In this document: positions 33,338-41,999 of the stretch, one piece after another
How the letters are laid out: every line of letters begins with the position of its first letter
Numbering within the stretch: position 1 is the stretch's first letter
NCBI RefSeq assembly: GCF_903994035.1
Contig: NZ_CAJEWB010000007.1
Span: 24,628-88,627, forward strand
Source of the DNA: Phocicoccus pinnipedialis
GTDB lineage: Bacteria > Bacillota > Bacilli > Staphylococcales > Salinicoccaceae
Length of the DNA: 64,000 bases
Reading direction: 5' to 3'
The notes under the pieces: model-generated
What the model was told of the DNA's origin: nothing
The model's input: the letters and a program-made list of their open reading frames with translations, nothing else
Databases searched by the model: none
Made by a program: the position numbers and the translations under genes

Positions 33338-34441
33338 TTGTTTAAATTATTTCATCCAGTAAATATTAAATTCGGTGAGGGTCTGATTGGTGATCTGGAG
33401 ACATTATTAGAGCGTTATGAAGCTACGAATTTTGTGATTGTTGCTGGTAATTCTGCGAAGAATAATGGAATTCTCAGTGTGATTGAGTCTCAACTTGAGG
33501 GACGTGTGAGTGGAATGATTGTGGGTATTGAAGAGAATCCTACTATTGAAAATGTGGATAGCATCATTGATTTAGTAAGTGACACAAAGGCTGATGCGCT
33601 CATTGGTATTGGTGGAGGGTCCGTTATGGACGCAACTAAGGTGGCATCCATAGGTGCTGCAATGGGCTTAGATGCAAGTGACGTTTTGGTCCAGAAGAAT
33701 AGAACGCGCATACCACTTATCTTAATTCCAACGACAAGTGGTTCAAGTAGTGAAGTGACGAATTCAGCTGTAATCAGTGACCATAGCTTAGGTAAAAAAC
33801 TTCCTACGAATGGACCAGAACTATTTGCGGATCTCGCAATCATCGATCCTGAACTCACATACACATGTCCAAAGTCTGTCACGGCAATCTCAGGTATAGA
33901 TATCATGTGTCACGCGTTTGATGCGATTGGAAACGTGAATCACAATCCTTATTCTGATGCACTTGCAATAGAGGCTTTACGTCTTGCATTCAGGCATCTT
34001 AAACCTGTGTATGATGGTGAAGAAACTAGAGAGGGGCGTCATGCTTTATCCGTCGCCACGATGCTCGTTGGTCAGGCATTCAGTCAAACGGGCACAAGTG
34101 GATCTCACGCAGTGAGTTATTATTTGACTTCTGAATTTGGTGTGCCACATGGTGAGGCTTGCGCTTTAACAGTCGATTTATGGTTTAAAATAAATAGCGA
34201 AGAAGATTCGAGACTAGAAACAATCACAACATCTCTTGGGTTTTCATCTGTCGATGAAATGCTCCATACATTTAATGAACTGAAAAAAGCGATTGGTTTA
34301 AGAACAACGCTTGGTGAACTTGGTATCGACAAGAAATATTTAGATGCAATTGCTGAGGACGCGATGTTACAAGCAAACATGAAGAATAATATTGTTCAAC
34401 TTAACGAATCAGAACTGATCGAATTATTGAATAGGAAGTAA
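33338..34441 (+). CDS. iron-containing alcohol dehydrogenase
   Basis: 367-residue NAD(P)-dependent dehydrogenase of the Fe-ADH family: cofactor motif IGIGGGSVMDATKV, GSSSEVTNSAVISD, and the iron ligands in SGIDIMCHAFDAIGNV and SEFGVPHGEACAL. It probably reduces an aldehyde or ketone; substrate unknown. The start is TTG at 33338 with weak GAGTG ahead and only ten bases after the preceding gene. Confidence 0.88.
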   Translation: MFKLFHPVNIKFGEGLIGDLETLLERYEATNFVIVAGNSAKNNGILSVIESQLEGRVSGMIVGIEENPTIENVDSIIDLVSDTKADALIGIGGGSVMDATKVASIGAAMGLDASDVLVQKNRTRIPLILIPTTSGSSSEVTNSAVISDHSLGKKLPTNGPELFADLAIIDPELTYTCPKSVTAISGIDIMCHAFDAIGNVNHNPYSDALAIEALRLAFRHLKPVYDGEETREGRHALSVATMLVGQAFSQTGTSGSHAVSYYLTSEFGVPHGEACALTVDLWFKINSEEDSRLETITTSLGFSSVDEMLHTFNELKKAIGLRTTLGELGIDKKYLDAIAEDAMLQANMKNNIVQLNESELIELLNRK

Positions 34442-34444
34442 CTT

Positions 34445-34852
34445 ATGAAGAAAATTGTTGTAGTTGGTGCAGTAATCGTCAATGAAAATGGTGAGATTTT
34501 ATGTGCACAGCGACCAGAGGATAAGACTTTGCCTTTGATGTGGGAATTTCCAGGTGGGAAAGTTGAGTGTGGGGAAGATCCACGTATTGCATTAAAAAGA
34601 GAATTATTGGAAGAAATGGATTGTGAGATTGAAGTTCTAGATAAAATTACTACTACTGAATACCAATATGACTTCGGGACAGTAGAGCTTACAACGTTTT
34701 ATTCAAAAATTATCGATGGTAACATAAAATTATTAGAACATATTGATAAAAAATGGTTAAAAGTTCGGGAATTAGGGAATTTAGAATTTGCACCTGCAGA
34801 TATACCTGCAATTGAACGCATCATGGAGGAGAAAAAATATGGAATTCATTAA
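34445..34852 (+). CDS. MutT-type Nudix hydrolase
   Basis: 135 residues. The Nudix box is seen as GGKVECGEDPRIALKRELLE followed by EMD, where the last Gly of the usual EExG is Asp. Begins KKIVVVGAVIVNENGEILCA and CAQRPEDKTLPLMWEFPG, the MutT branch that hydrolyses 8-oxo-dGTP or other nucleotides. Three bases after the Fe-ADH gene and overlapping the next small gene by 14 bases, so co-transcribed with both. Confidence 0.85.
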   Translation: MKKIVVVGAVIVNENGEILCAQRPEDKTLPLMWEFPGGKVECGEDPRIALKRELLEEMDCEIEVLDKITTTEYQYDFGTVELTTFYSKIIDGNIKLLEHIDKKWLKVRELGNLEFAPADIPAIERIMEEKKYGIH

Positions 34853-35012
34853 AAGTGTATTCGGACTCGTATTTAAAGTATTGTTTGTGCTGTCACTAAT
34901 AGGTGCAGCAGTTGGAGCAATTGTTTATTTCGTGGTTAAAAAAGATATTCGCGAAATTCAAGAATTTACAGCACGTATCCGTGAAGAAATGGAAACAGAG
35001 CAAGGAGTTTAA
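34839..35012 (+). CDS. small hypothetical membrane protein
   Basis: 57 residues from ATG 34839, which has a perfect GGAGGAG site inside the end of the Nudix gene. One or two membrane segments (VFKVLFVLSLIGAAVGAIVY) followed by a charged amphipathic tail (KKDIREIQEFTARIREEMET). Family not recognised. Last gene of the Fe-ADH/Nudix unit, closed by a terminator. Confidence 0.65.
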   Translation: MEFIKSVFGLVFKVLFVLSLIGAAVGAIVYFVVKKDIREIQEFTARIREEMETEQGV

Positions 35013-35026
35013 AATCCTTACAAACT

Positions 35027-35069
35027 AAAACTCGCAACATTCTAGTTAGAAGAATGTTGCGAGTTTTTA
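35027..35069 (+). terminator. terminator after the Nudix unit
   Basis: AAAACTCGCAACATTCT (35027-35043) pairs perfectly with AGAATGTTGCGAGTTTT, then T. Confidence 0.9.
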
Positions 35070-35194
35070 ATATAAATATTTATAAGAGTACTTAGCATTG
35101 ACAATTCTAAAGTATTGACTTCAAGAGTATAATATTCTAGCTTCTATATACATATCAAGAACAAGAATTAGCAATGTAGAATAAAGTATTTATA

Positions 35195-36154
35195 TTACTT
35201 CAACACTTTACTTAAACTTTCAATGTTTTTGTTCATCATGCTCTGATAAGTTGCGTTTTTGGGGTCTTTATCTGTCATTGTTTCTAGGTTATGGAAGGGT
35301 AGGAATTCGGTACTAGTTTCTCTCCCAATCATATCTGTCACGCGTGATGAAACGTTTTGCTCGTAAAGAATGTATGGAATTTTTTCTTTTTTTATGTGCG
35401 TGACAATTTCAGTAAGTGCTTTTTGCGACGGTTCTTCATTATTTAAACCACTGATACCAATTTGCTTAAAATGGTATCTCTCAGCAAGATAGCCAATAGA
35501 TTCGTGTGAGATGTACACTGTTTTACCCTCAGCATTATTTGTTGCTGTCTTTAATTCGGCATCCATCTGCATAAGGTCTTCTTTTAGGGATTCAAAGTTT
35601 TCTTCGTATAAACCTTTATATTGTGGTTGCATTTCTGATAATGTTTTTGCTATTGATTCAGCCATTTCTAATGCAAAGTTAGGGTCTAACCATACGTGAG
35701 GGTCGTGTGAGCCATGAGCATGTGCTTCGTGGTCATCTTCTTCATGCTCTATGTGGTCTTTTTCAGCTTCACCTTCGTGTTCATGATTTTCTTCAATCAT
35801 TTTATCTTCAGAGGAAAAAGTGGCAAGTGATTTTGTATGTGAACCGATCGTGTTGTTAATTTTTTTAGCGAGGGGGTCAAGTTCTTCATTTGTAAAGATG
35901 AATAAATCTCCCTCAGCATAGCTTAGTATATCTTTTTGTGACGGTTCGTATGAGTGAATGTTCACATTTTTAGGGTAAACAGATTTTACTTCTACTGTAT
36001 CTCCGCCGATTTCTTTCGTTATGCTATAGAGTGGAAACACTGTAGTGTATATATGTAACGTGTCTTCATCTGATTTTGAGTTGTCTTTATCCACAGATCC
36101 ACATGCTGCGAGAATTAAAGTAAAAGATAAAAGTAAAAATGTTTTAAATTTCAT
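35195..36154 (-). CDS. zinc-binding ABC transporter lipoprotein (ZnuA/AdcA-like)
   Basis: 319-residue surface lipoprotein of cluster A-I: signal with lipobox LAAC (Cys18), and a His-rich loop of about 30 residues (HEHEGEAEKDHIEHEEDD and HEAHAHGSHDPHVW) between the first strands, typical of high-affinity zinc binders. Further metal ligands lie in HDPHVWLDP and SHESIGYLAE. A Zur box sits in its promoter, confirming zinc as the metal. No permease or ATPase gene is adjacent, so it must use a transporter encoded elsewhere. GGAGG precedes the ATG. Confidence 0.9.
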   Translation of the reverse strand: MKFKTFLLLSFTLILAACGSVDKDNSKSDEDTLHIYTTVFPLYSITKEIGGDTVEVKSVYPKNVNIHSYEPSQKDILSYAEGDLFIFTNEELDPLAKKINNTIGSHTKSLATFSSEDKMIEENHEHEGEAEKDHIEHEEDDHEAHAHGSHDPHVWLDPNFALEMAESIAKTLSEMQPQYKGLYEENFESLKEDLMQMDAELKTATNNAEGKTVYISHESIGYLAERYHFKQIGISGLNNEEPSQKALTEIVTHIKKEKIPYILYEQNVSSRVTDMIGRETSTEFLPFHNLETMTDKDPKNATYQSMMNKNIESLSKVLK

Positions 36155-36184
36155 AAGTTGTCCTCCTTGTACTTACGGTTTTAA

Positions 36185-36214
36185 ATTATATCGTAATGAT
36201 TACGATTAAGCAAT
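36185..36214 (-). promoter_or_regulatory. zinc-lipoprotein promoter with Zur box
   Basis: Minus strand: -35 TTGCTT (36208-36213), exact 17-base spacer, -10 TATAAT (36185-36190). The spacer is filled by the palindrome ATCGTAATGATTACGAT (36190-36206), which matches the Firmicute Zur operator. Zinc-bound Zur at this position would block polymerase. Confidence 0.85.
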
Positions 36215-36230
36215 TATTTTTTATAAAAAC

Positions 36231-36259
36231 TTGAAAAAATTAGTAAAAACCTGTATTAT
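36231..36259 (+). promoter_or_regulatory. rpmG promoter
   Basis: TTGAAA (36231-36236), 17-base spacer, TATTAT (36254-36259). Start near 36266 gives a leader of about 98 bases. The Zur box is 25 bases upstream of this -35. Confidence 0.6.
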
Positions 36260-36275
36260 AGACAAAGTGATTTAA

Positions 36276-36323
36276 TGTGCCTATGGCACACAGTTCATCC
36301 TTTGATGATCAACTGGCCAGTTG
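36276..36323 (+). promoter_or_regulatory. structured leader of rpmG: three tandem hairpins
   Basis: Three short perfect hairpins follow each other: TGTGCC/GGCACA (36276-36290), TCATC/GATGA (36295-36308) and the palindrome CAACTGGCCAGTTG (36310-36323). None is followed by a T run, so they are not terminators. They may be a binding site for a ribosomal protein or an mRNA stabiliser. Confidence 0.4.
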
Positions 36324-36363
36324 AAAAGCATAATCACGAGACATGTTATTAGGAGGGAAAACC

Positions 36364-36513
36364 ATGCGCGTAAACGTTATTTTAGAGTGCACTGAAACAG
36401 GTGACCGTAACTACATTACTACAAAGAACAAACGTAATAATCCTGAGCGTATCGAATTTAAAAAATACAGCCCAAGATTAAACAAAGTTACTTTACACCG
36501 TGAAACTAAATAA
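36364..36513 (+). CDS. rpmG: 50S ribosomal protein L33, cysteine-poor (C-) form
   Basis: 49-residue protein [20 protein letters not shown] ... ending [17 protein letters not shown], clearly L33. Canonical zinc-binding forms have two CxxC pairs (CTEC and CPRxxK-type); here only Cys9 is left, the second position of the first pair is Thr and the second pair has Ser. It should therefore not bind zinc. Such C- paralogues replace the zinc form when zinc is short. AGGAGGG before the ATG. Divergent from the zinc-binding lipoprotein gene. Confidence 0.92.
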   Translation: MRVNVILECTETGDRNYITTKNKRNNPERIEFKKYSPRLNKVTLHRETK

Positions 36514-36528
36514 TTAAAAGTTTTCATG

Positions 36529-36558
36529 TACCATATCATATTTGATATGGTATTTTTT
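36529..36558 (+). terminator. rpmG terminator
   Basis: TACCATATCA (36529-36538) pairs with TGATATGGTA (36543-36552), followed by a T run. Confidence 0.85.
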
Positions 36559-36630
36559 TATTTTTGGATAAGTAAGCAATTACGCTGTGATATACTTGAA
36601 TCAAGAATATTACTTGTAGGAGTGTGTATA

Positions 36631-37509
36631 ATGGCAGAATTACTAGATGGAAAAAAAGTAGCTGCGCATCTTTCGGAACAGATTAAAGAAGCAGTTCAAG
36701 AATCCAAAAAAATTGGTATTTCACCAAAGGTTTGTTTCGTACGCGTGGGAGATTTAGAGGACTCCATTTCATATGAGAACGCGGCTATGAAGCGTTTTGA
36801 AAAGCTCGGTATTGAAACAATGCAACTTCATTTTGGTGAAGATATCTCTGAAAATGAGTTCTTGGATAAGTTTAAAGAAGTGAACTGGGACGTTTCTGTG
36901 CATGGTATTCTTCTACTTCAGCCACTTCCGAAACATATTGATATCACAAAAGCATCACGCGTGATGCGTTCACATAAAGACATCGATGGGTTAACAGTTA
37001 TGAATTTAGGTAAGGTGCTCACGAATGCAACAGATCGTTTAGAGCCTTGTACGCCGGCGGCTGTTATGGAAATGCTTGATTATTACGGTGTTGATCTTGA
37101 AGGGAAAAACGTTACAGTAGTCGGTGCAAGTGCTGTAGTAGGTAAACCACTTTCACTGCTTATGTTGAACAAGAATGCGACTGTTACAACTTGTAACTTG
37201 CATACGAAAGATCTCGTAGAACGCTGTAAAAATGCTGATGTTATTGTGAGTTGTGCAGGAGCAATTAACTTAATTCAAGAGGAGCACGTTAAACCAGGTG
37301 CGATTGTTGTTGACGTTGGTATTAATTTCAACGATGAAGGTAAGCTTGTAGGGGACGTTGACTTTGAGAACGTGGTAAAGAAAGCAGGCATGATTACTCC
37401 AGTACCGGGTGGAATTGGAGCAATCACGACAACTGTACTTGCTCAGCACTTAATGAAAGCTGTTGAGTACCAAAAAGAAGCTGTATTATTTGTACCCGAT
37501 AAACATTAA
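36631..37509 (+). CDS. folD: bifunctional methylene-THF dehydrogenase/cyclohydrolase
   Basis: Interconverts 5,10-methylene-, methenyl- and 10-formyl-tetrahydrofolate for purine and formyl-Met synthesis. YENAAMKRFEKLGI carries the family's catalytic Tyr-Lys pair region; ILLLQPLPKHID, GLTVMNLGKVL and ITPVPGGIGAITTTVLAQHL are signatures. 292 residues from the ATG at 36631 with GGAG ahead. The upstream frame to 36526 would start inside the rpmG terminator, so it is excluded. The stop abuts the convergent yolD gene directly. Confidence 0.93.
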   Translation: MAELLDGKKVAAHLSEQIKEAVQESKKIGISPKVCFVRVGDLEDSISYENAAMKRFEKLGIETMQLHFGEDISENEFLDKFKEVNWDVSVHGILLLQPLPKHIDITKASRVMRSHKDIDGLTVMNLGKVLTNATDRLEPCTPAAVMEMLDYYGVDLEGKNVTVVGASAVVGKPLSLLMLNKNATVTTCNLHTKDLVERCKNADVIVSCAGAINLIQEEHVKPGAIVVDVGINFNDEGKLVGDVDFENVVKKAGMITPVPGGIGAITTTVLAQHLMKAVEYQKEAVLFVPDKH

Positions 37510-37887
37510 TTATAATAAAGAAATTTCTAATATATCTATAAATGGGATAAAAAAAGAGTCTAATGAATCTATATATCGGCCAATGAGCACTTCGCTCCAT
37601 TGGTCGATTTTTATTATCTCTACGTCGACTGAGTAGCGAAAACCATCATAGTAATACTCGATTTTGACGGGGAGCTTGTGATGTAGTGCGTAGCTCATCT
37701 TGCGACTCATTAAATCGACACGGTCGTCGGTTAAAATTGGGCGTTTAATTTTATCTTGCGAATGTATAATATTTTGCACGCTCTCAAATTGTTCAGGCAT
37801 TGTAGCGAAAGGAGCCCACTTAATCATCCCTCTTCCCATGGGGATATTTGAATTGAGTTCTTCTTTTTTCATTTGTCTATAATCCAT
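37510..37887 (-). CDS. YolD-like family protein
   Basis: 125 residues: GRGMIKWAPFATMPEQFESV near the start, IKRPILTDDRVDLMSRKMSY in the middle and a beta-rich KIEYYYDGFRYSVDVEIIKI at the end, the YolD-like pattern. In Bacillus, YolD-type genes precede error-prone polymerase genes (uvrX, yqjW) in SOS operons. No polymerase is adjacent here, but a LexA box sits in its promoter, so it is probably SOS-induced. GGGGAT before the ATG. Biochemical role unknown. Confidence 0.82.
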   Translation of the reverse strand: MDYRQMKKEELNSNIPMGRGMIKWAPFATMPEQFESVQNIIHSQDKIKRPILTDDRVDLMSRKMSYALHHKLPVKIEYYYDGFRYSVDVEIIKIDQWSEVLIGRYIDSLDSFFIPFIDILEISLL

Positions 37888-37911
37888 AATATCCCCGCTT
37901 TCTTAACTCTA

Positions 37912-37940
37912 ATTATACGAACATATGTTCTATTTTTCAA
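37912..37940 (-). promoter_or_regulatory. SOS promoter with LexA box
   Basis: Minus strand: -35 TTGAAA (37935-37940), exact 17-base spacer, -10 TATAAT (37912-37917). The spacer holds CGAACATATGTTCT (37918-37931), one base off the perfect Gram-positive LexA/DinR operator CGAACATATGTTCG. Confidence 0.85.
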
Positions 37941-37987
37941 TATGTAGAATTTAAAAAATGTGTTATATTAATGATGGAGGAACGAAT

Positions 37988-38272
37988 ATGAATAAGTGGA
38001 TATATATGAGTGTTTTAATCGTGATTATAATTGGATTATTATTTTTACCGATTGTAGATGAAACGAGTAGTGGTACGAGAGTTGTTGTCGACCATTCAAC
38101 CAGTGAGATTATTCACCCAGATTGCTTTGAACAGGCAGAAAAGACGAATTGGATTGACGAAGTATCCTATAAACTCGCAAAAGATAAATACAATTATAAA
38201 GTGACAAATACCTGCTCACAAGAACTGTTAAGCAATAAAAAAACGAGTATCATCAAAAGGGTACTTAAATAA
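37988..38272 (+). CDS. hypothetical membrane-anchored protein
   Basis: 94 residues: MNKWIYMSVLIVIIIGLLFL is a signal anchor, and the rest (about 70 residues) would face outside, with two cysteines (PDCFEQAEK and NTCSQELL) that could form a disulfide. Family not recognised. ATG 37988 follows GGAGG; earlier Met codons in the open frame lack a site. Single gene with a shared terminator, divergent from yolD. Confidence 0.65.
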   Translation: MNKWIYMSVLIVIIIGLLFLPIVDETSSGTRVVVDHSTSEIIHPDCFEQAEKTNWIDEVSYKLAKDKYNYKVTNTCSQELLSNKKTSIIKRVLK

Positions 38273-38273
38273 A

Positions 38274-38316
38274 AAAGCATGCGATCTGATTTTTCAAATC
38301 GTATGCTTTATTTTTT
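38274..38316. terminator. bidirectional terminator
   Basis: AAAGCATGCGAT (38274 on) pairs with ATCGTATGCTTT (one G-U), with A and T runs on the two sides. Shared by the small exported protein gene and ppaC; it overlaps the ppaC stop. Confidence 0.85.
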
Positions 38317-39247
38317 ATTCGTATAGTGAAGCGAAAGCTTTTTCAATATTTGGTACAACTTGTTTTTTACGTGATACAACGCCTTCTAGTAAAGCCATGT
38401 TATCTTCTAAGGATACGTCGAAAGCTTTTTCGATTACGCCATGATGTTCTCCGAGTGCAAGTACTTTAGAATCTGATTCTAAAATGTTTGTTACTACAAG
38501 AGTAAATAGGTCATATTCATTCGCATCGATTTCTTTATTGATTGCTTCGATTAGTTCGTCTTTTCTTTCAAACAGTTCATCAACGTCTACAACGTTTACT
38601 TGTGCGATACGTACACTACGGTTGTCCATTTCAAACGTTTTAGCATCTCCGTTAATAAGTGCTTCTGCAGTTTTATCTTTGGTAGATGCACCTGCTTTTA
38701 GCATTTCTAGCCCGTATACTTCGAGATTAACATCAGCAATTTCACTTAATAAATATAGTGTTTTTTCATCTTGCTCTGTAGTTGTAGGGGATTTTAATAA
38801 TAAAGTATCTGAAATTATTGCTGACATCATTAAGCCAGCACATTCCCTTGAAACTTCAATATTATTTTCACTAAAAATTTTATAAAGAACAGTTGCTGTA
38901 CATCCAACAGGTTCAGCTCTAAAGTAGAGTGGTACGTTGGTTTCAAAGTTTGCAACTCTATGGTGATCGATAACTGCTAAAATTGTAGCACTTTCAATAC
39001 CAGGCGCAGATTGTTGAAACTCGTTATGGTCAACGAGCATCACTGTATCTTCTTCGATGACAGAATCTAATAATTCAGGAGCATCGATATTAAAGTAGTT
39101 TAAAGCGTAGGCCGTCTCCGGATTGATTTCTCCTAAACGATACGCTGTTGCATCATTTCCGAGTTTAGATTCAAGTTCAGCAAGGACAATTGCTGATGTG
39201 ATTGAATCAGTATCTGGGTTTTGATGCCCAAAAATTTTGATTGACAT
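38315..39247 (-). CDS. ppaC: manganese-dependent inorganic pyrophosphatase
   Basis: Family II pyrophosphatase, DHH superfamily, cytoplasmic; removes the pyrophosphate made by biosynthesis. Metal motifs: KIFGHQNPDTDSITSA near the start, VDHNEF and VIDHHRVANFE, the DHH box. C-terminal DHHA2 domain with the SRKKQVVP substrate loop near the end. 310 residues, normal. GAGGAG before the ATG. Confidence 0.95.
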   Translation of the reverse strand: MSIKIFGHQNPDTDSITSAIVLAELESKLGNDATAYRLGEINPETAYALNYFNIDAPELLDSVIEEDTVMLVDHNEFQQSAPGIESATILAVIDHHRVANFETNVPLYFRAEPVGCTATVLYKIFSENNIEVSRECAGLMMSAIISDTLLLKSPTTTEQDEKTLYLLSEIADVNLEVYGLEMLKAGASTKDKTAEALINGDAKTFEMDNRSVRIAQVNVVDVDELFERKDELIEAINKEIDANEYDLFTLVVTNILESDSKVLALGEHHGVIEKAFDVSLEDNMALLEGVVSRKKQVVPNIEKAFASLYE

Positions 39248-39293
39248 AAAAAACTCTCCTCAAAAAGTGTTAGTAGATATAGTTTAACATGTT

Positions 39294-40478
39294 TTACTGC
39301 GTCATTCTATTTCTTCTTTTAGACATATAAACGAGGTTTAAGACCAAAATAATCGTCATGATAAAAACAAAGAATGTGAAGTAAAAGGCACCATCAGTGA
39401 CTGAAATTACAAAACCACCAATGATTGGTCCAACGATACTTCCGATAGAGAACATAATATTAGCCATCACGTTCCCAGCAGGCAAGTTTTCTCTTGGAGT
39501 AACGTCAGCCATGTATCCGAGTCCAAGCGAGAATACAGATCCTGTTGCCATACCGGAAACTGTAAAGAGTAATATCAATCCGATAAATGATTGATTAAAG
39601 ACCTCCATCAATGTAAAGGAGATGATACCAAATACTAGCAAGCCGGTTAGTAATTTATCTCGACCAATTCGATCACCAAGTGCACCAATCGGTAATTGTA
39701 ATAAGATTCCCCCAAGGTTAAACATAGGCAAAATCCATGTGACCGCTGAAATTTCTAGTCCGTTTCTTAAAGCGAATACTGGAAAGTTCGAGTTAATAGA
39801 TGCTTCGAAAAAGCCATACAACATGGGGAACATAAATGTTGCCCATGAGGTGATGAACACTGCTTTAAAGTTTTTTAGAGTAGTAAAAAACGTCATCGGA
39901 GCGTCTGTTGGATCTGGCTTCGCATCTTTAGCATCCTTGATCAAGAGAATTAACGGCCAAGCCAACATCGTAAGTACACCTGATACGACGAAAGGTAAAG
40001 GCTCCCAGATAACGACAAGCTCACTCACCTTGGGTCCAACCATAAAGCCGAATGAGAAGAAGAGACCATAAACCGCAATAACACGACCAATCTTTTCAAT
40101 AGGAGTGGTTTGTGTCAGCCATGTTTGAGTAGAGATATGAAGCACGTTATCTGCAATACCAATAATAAGTCGTAAAATGAACCAGATTAATACAGTATCT
40201 AGAATTGGAAACGTCAAAATTGCCAAGCTTACTGTAATGCCACCCACAATGATTAAAAAACGATATCCATATTTACGCATCGGGCCTTCAATAATTAATG
40301 ATGATAAAAACACGCCGATATATAGGCCAGTCGTATGTAAACCGCTGAGTGACGCACTGATCCCACGGTCTTCAAAAATGAATGAAATCAATGGTAACAG
40401 TAGACCTTGTGAAAACCCACTAATGCAAACAATAATCGATAAAATAATGAATCTTGCTTTGAAACTCCCTAATTGCAT
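39294..40478 (-). CDS. MFS transporter
   Basis: 394 residues, 12 membrane segments. The second half begins at about residue 215 and carries the MFS motif A copy GALGDRIGRDKLL; a proline/glycine-rich segment FMVGPKVSEL takes the place of motif C. It resembles small-molecule efflux or sugar-type MFS proteins; substrate unknown. Single gene. Starts with ATG 40476-40478 and GGAGGG ahead; convergent end with ppaC's upstream region is divergent from pncB. Confidence 0.82.
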   Translation of the reverse strand: MQLGSFKARFIILSIIVCISGFSQGLLLPLISFIFEDRGISASLSGLHTTGLYIGVFLSSLIIEGPMRKYGYRFLIIVGGITVSLAILTFPILDTVLIWFILRLIIGIADNVLHISTQTWLTQTTPIEKIGRVIAVYGLFFSFGFMVGPKVSELVVIWEPLPFVVSGVLTMLAWPLILLIKDAKDAKPDPTDAPMTFFTTLKNFKAVFITSWATFMFPMLYGFFEASINSNFPVFALRNGLEISAVTWILPMFNLGGILLQLPIGALGDRIGRDKLLTGLLVFGIISFTLMEVFNQSFIGLILLFTVSGMATGSVFSLGLGYMADVTPRENLPAGNVMANIMFSIGSIVGPIIGGFVISVTDGAFYFTFFVFIMTIILVLNLVYMSKRRNRMTQ

Positions 40479-40553
40479 TTATTTGTCCCTCCAAATCATA
40501 TATAATTTTAGGTAATAAGATATGTACGAAAACACATTAAATAGGGGTGCCAT

Positions 40554-41999
40554 ATGAAAAAGTTTGAAGACAACAGTTTTATGTTACACACAGATTTATA
40601 TCAAATCAATATGATTAAAACATATTATATGAAAAATATGCATAACACACGTGCAGTGTTTGAAGCGTACTTCAGAAATATGCCATTTACGAACGGCTAC
40701 GCAATTTTTGCTGGACTCGAACGTATTATCGATTATGTAAAAGATTTACGATTCACAGAATCAGATCTTGAGTATTTAAAAACATTAGGATATGAAGAAG
40801 CGTTTCTTTCTTATCTAAAAGGCTTTAAATTCACAGGAACGATTCGTGCGATGCACGAAGGCGAAGTGGTATTTAACAACGAACCGCTCGTTCAAGTAGA
40901 TACAACATTAGCAGAAGCACAATTAATGGAAACAGCAATACTTAATATTATTAACTATCAAACTCTAATAGCAACAAAAGCGAGTAGACTTAGAGAACTT
41001 GTACCAAATGACCAGCTCATGGAATTCGGTACAAGACGTGCACATGAATTTGATGCGGCCATTTGGGGTGCGCGTGCTGCTATCATCGGTGGATTCGATG
41101 GAACATCAAATGTTCGCGCTGCGAAAAAATTCGGAATAACACCTTCAGGAACACATGCACATGCGATGGTACAAGCGTTTGGCGATGATTACAGAGCGTT
41201 TAAAGCATACGCTGAAACACATAAAGAATGTGTGTTTTTAGTCGATACGTTTGATACCATCAAATCGGGTATTCCTAACGCAATTAAAGTGGCAGACGAA
41301 ATGGGAGATAAAATCAACTTTATCGGTATTCGTTTAGACTCAGGAGATATTGCGTATCTATCGAAAGTTGCGCGTAAGATGTTAGACGAAGCAGGATATC
41401 CTAATGCTAAAGTTATTGTATCGAATGATTTAGATGAAATGACAATCCTATCTCTAAAATCACAAGGTGCAAAAGTCGATGGTTGGGGTATAGGTACAAA
41501 GTTAATTACTGCATATGATCAACCCGCTCTTGGTGCTGTATATAAACTCTCTGCAATAGAAGTGGATGGTGAGCTTGTAGATCGTATGAAAATTTCAGGT
41601 AACGTAGAGAAACTGACAACACCAGGTAAAAAAGAAGTATACAGAATCATTAACAACGAAACTGGTAAATCTGAAGGGGACTATATTACACGATTTGGTG
41701 AAGAAATCGATACGTCTAAAGAACTCTTTATGTTTGATCCAGTGCACACAGTTAAGAGAAAGTACGTTAAAAATTTTACACCAGTGAAAAAGTTAAATGA
41801 TATTTTTGTTGATGGTGAACTCGTTTACAGAAAGCGTACAATTGCAGAAATAAAACAAGTGAGAATCGACCGTTTAGAAGAGCTTTGGGAAGAAAACAGA
41901 CGTTTAGTCAAACCACAAATTTATCCTGTCGACTTATCACTTAAGCTATGGACAGACCGTCAGAAACTTATCGAGGATCTCTCAGAAAGGGAAATCTAA
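40554..41999 (+). CDS. pncB: nicotinate phosphoribosyltransferase
   Basis: First step of NAD salvage: nicotinate plus PRPP to nicotinate mononucleotide. [46 protein letters not shown] and [16 protein letters not shown] are the family's active-site blocks. 481 residues, as usual. AGGGGTG before the ATG. Its stop overlaps the nadE start (TAATG). Confidence 0.95.
   Translation: MKKFEDNSFMLHTDLYQINMIKTYYMKNMHNTRAVFEAYFRNMPFTNGYAIFAGLERIIDYVKDLRFTESDLEYLKTLGYEEAFLSYLKGFKFTGTIRAMHEGEVVFNNEPLVQVDTTLAEAQLMETAILNIINYQTLIATKASRLRELVPNDQLMEFGTRRAHEFDAAIWGARAAIIGGFDGTSNVRAAKKFGITPSGTHAHAMVQAFGDDYRAFKAYAETHKECVFLVDTFDTIKSGIPNAIKVADEMGDKINFIGIRLDSGDIAYLSKVARKMLDEAGYPNAKVIVSNDLDEMTILSLKSQGAKVDGWGIGTKLITAYDQPALGAVYKLSAIEVDGELVDRMKISGNVEKLTTPGKKEVYRIINNETGKSEGDYITRFGEEIDTSKELFMFDPVHTVKRKYVKNFTPVKKLNDIFVDGELVYRKRTIAEIKQVRIDRLEELWEENRRLVKPQIYPVDLSLKLWTDRQKLIEDLSEREI

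Noticed and set aside
35070..35194. TTGACA at 35098 and TTGACT ... TATAAT near 35118 as promoter
   Set aside because: Spacings do not fit (no 16-18 base pairing of elements) and no gene follows in that direction.
36526..36630. N-terminal extension of folD
   Set aside because: Would start inside the rpmG terminator; the FolD N terminus MAELLDGK has its own ribosome site.
39622..40071. Plus-strand open frame of 149 codons
   Set aside because: Antisense shadow of the MFS transporter; no ribosome site or motif.
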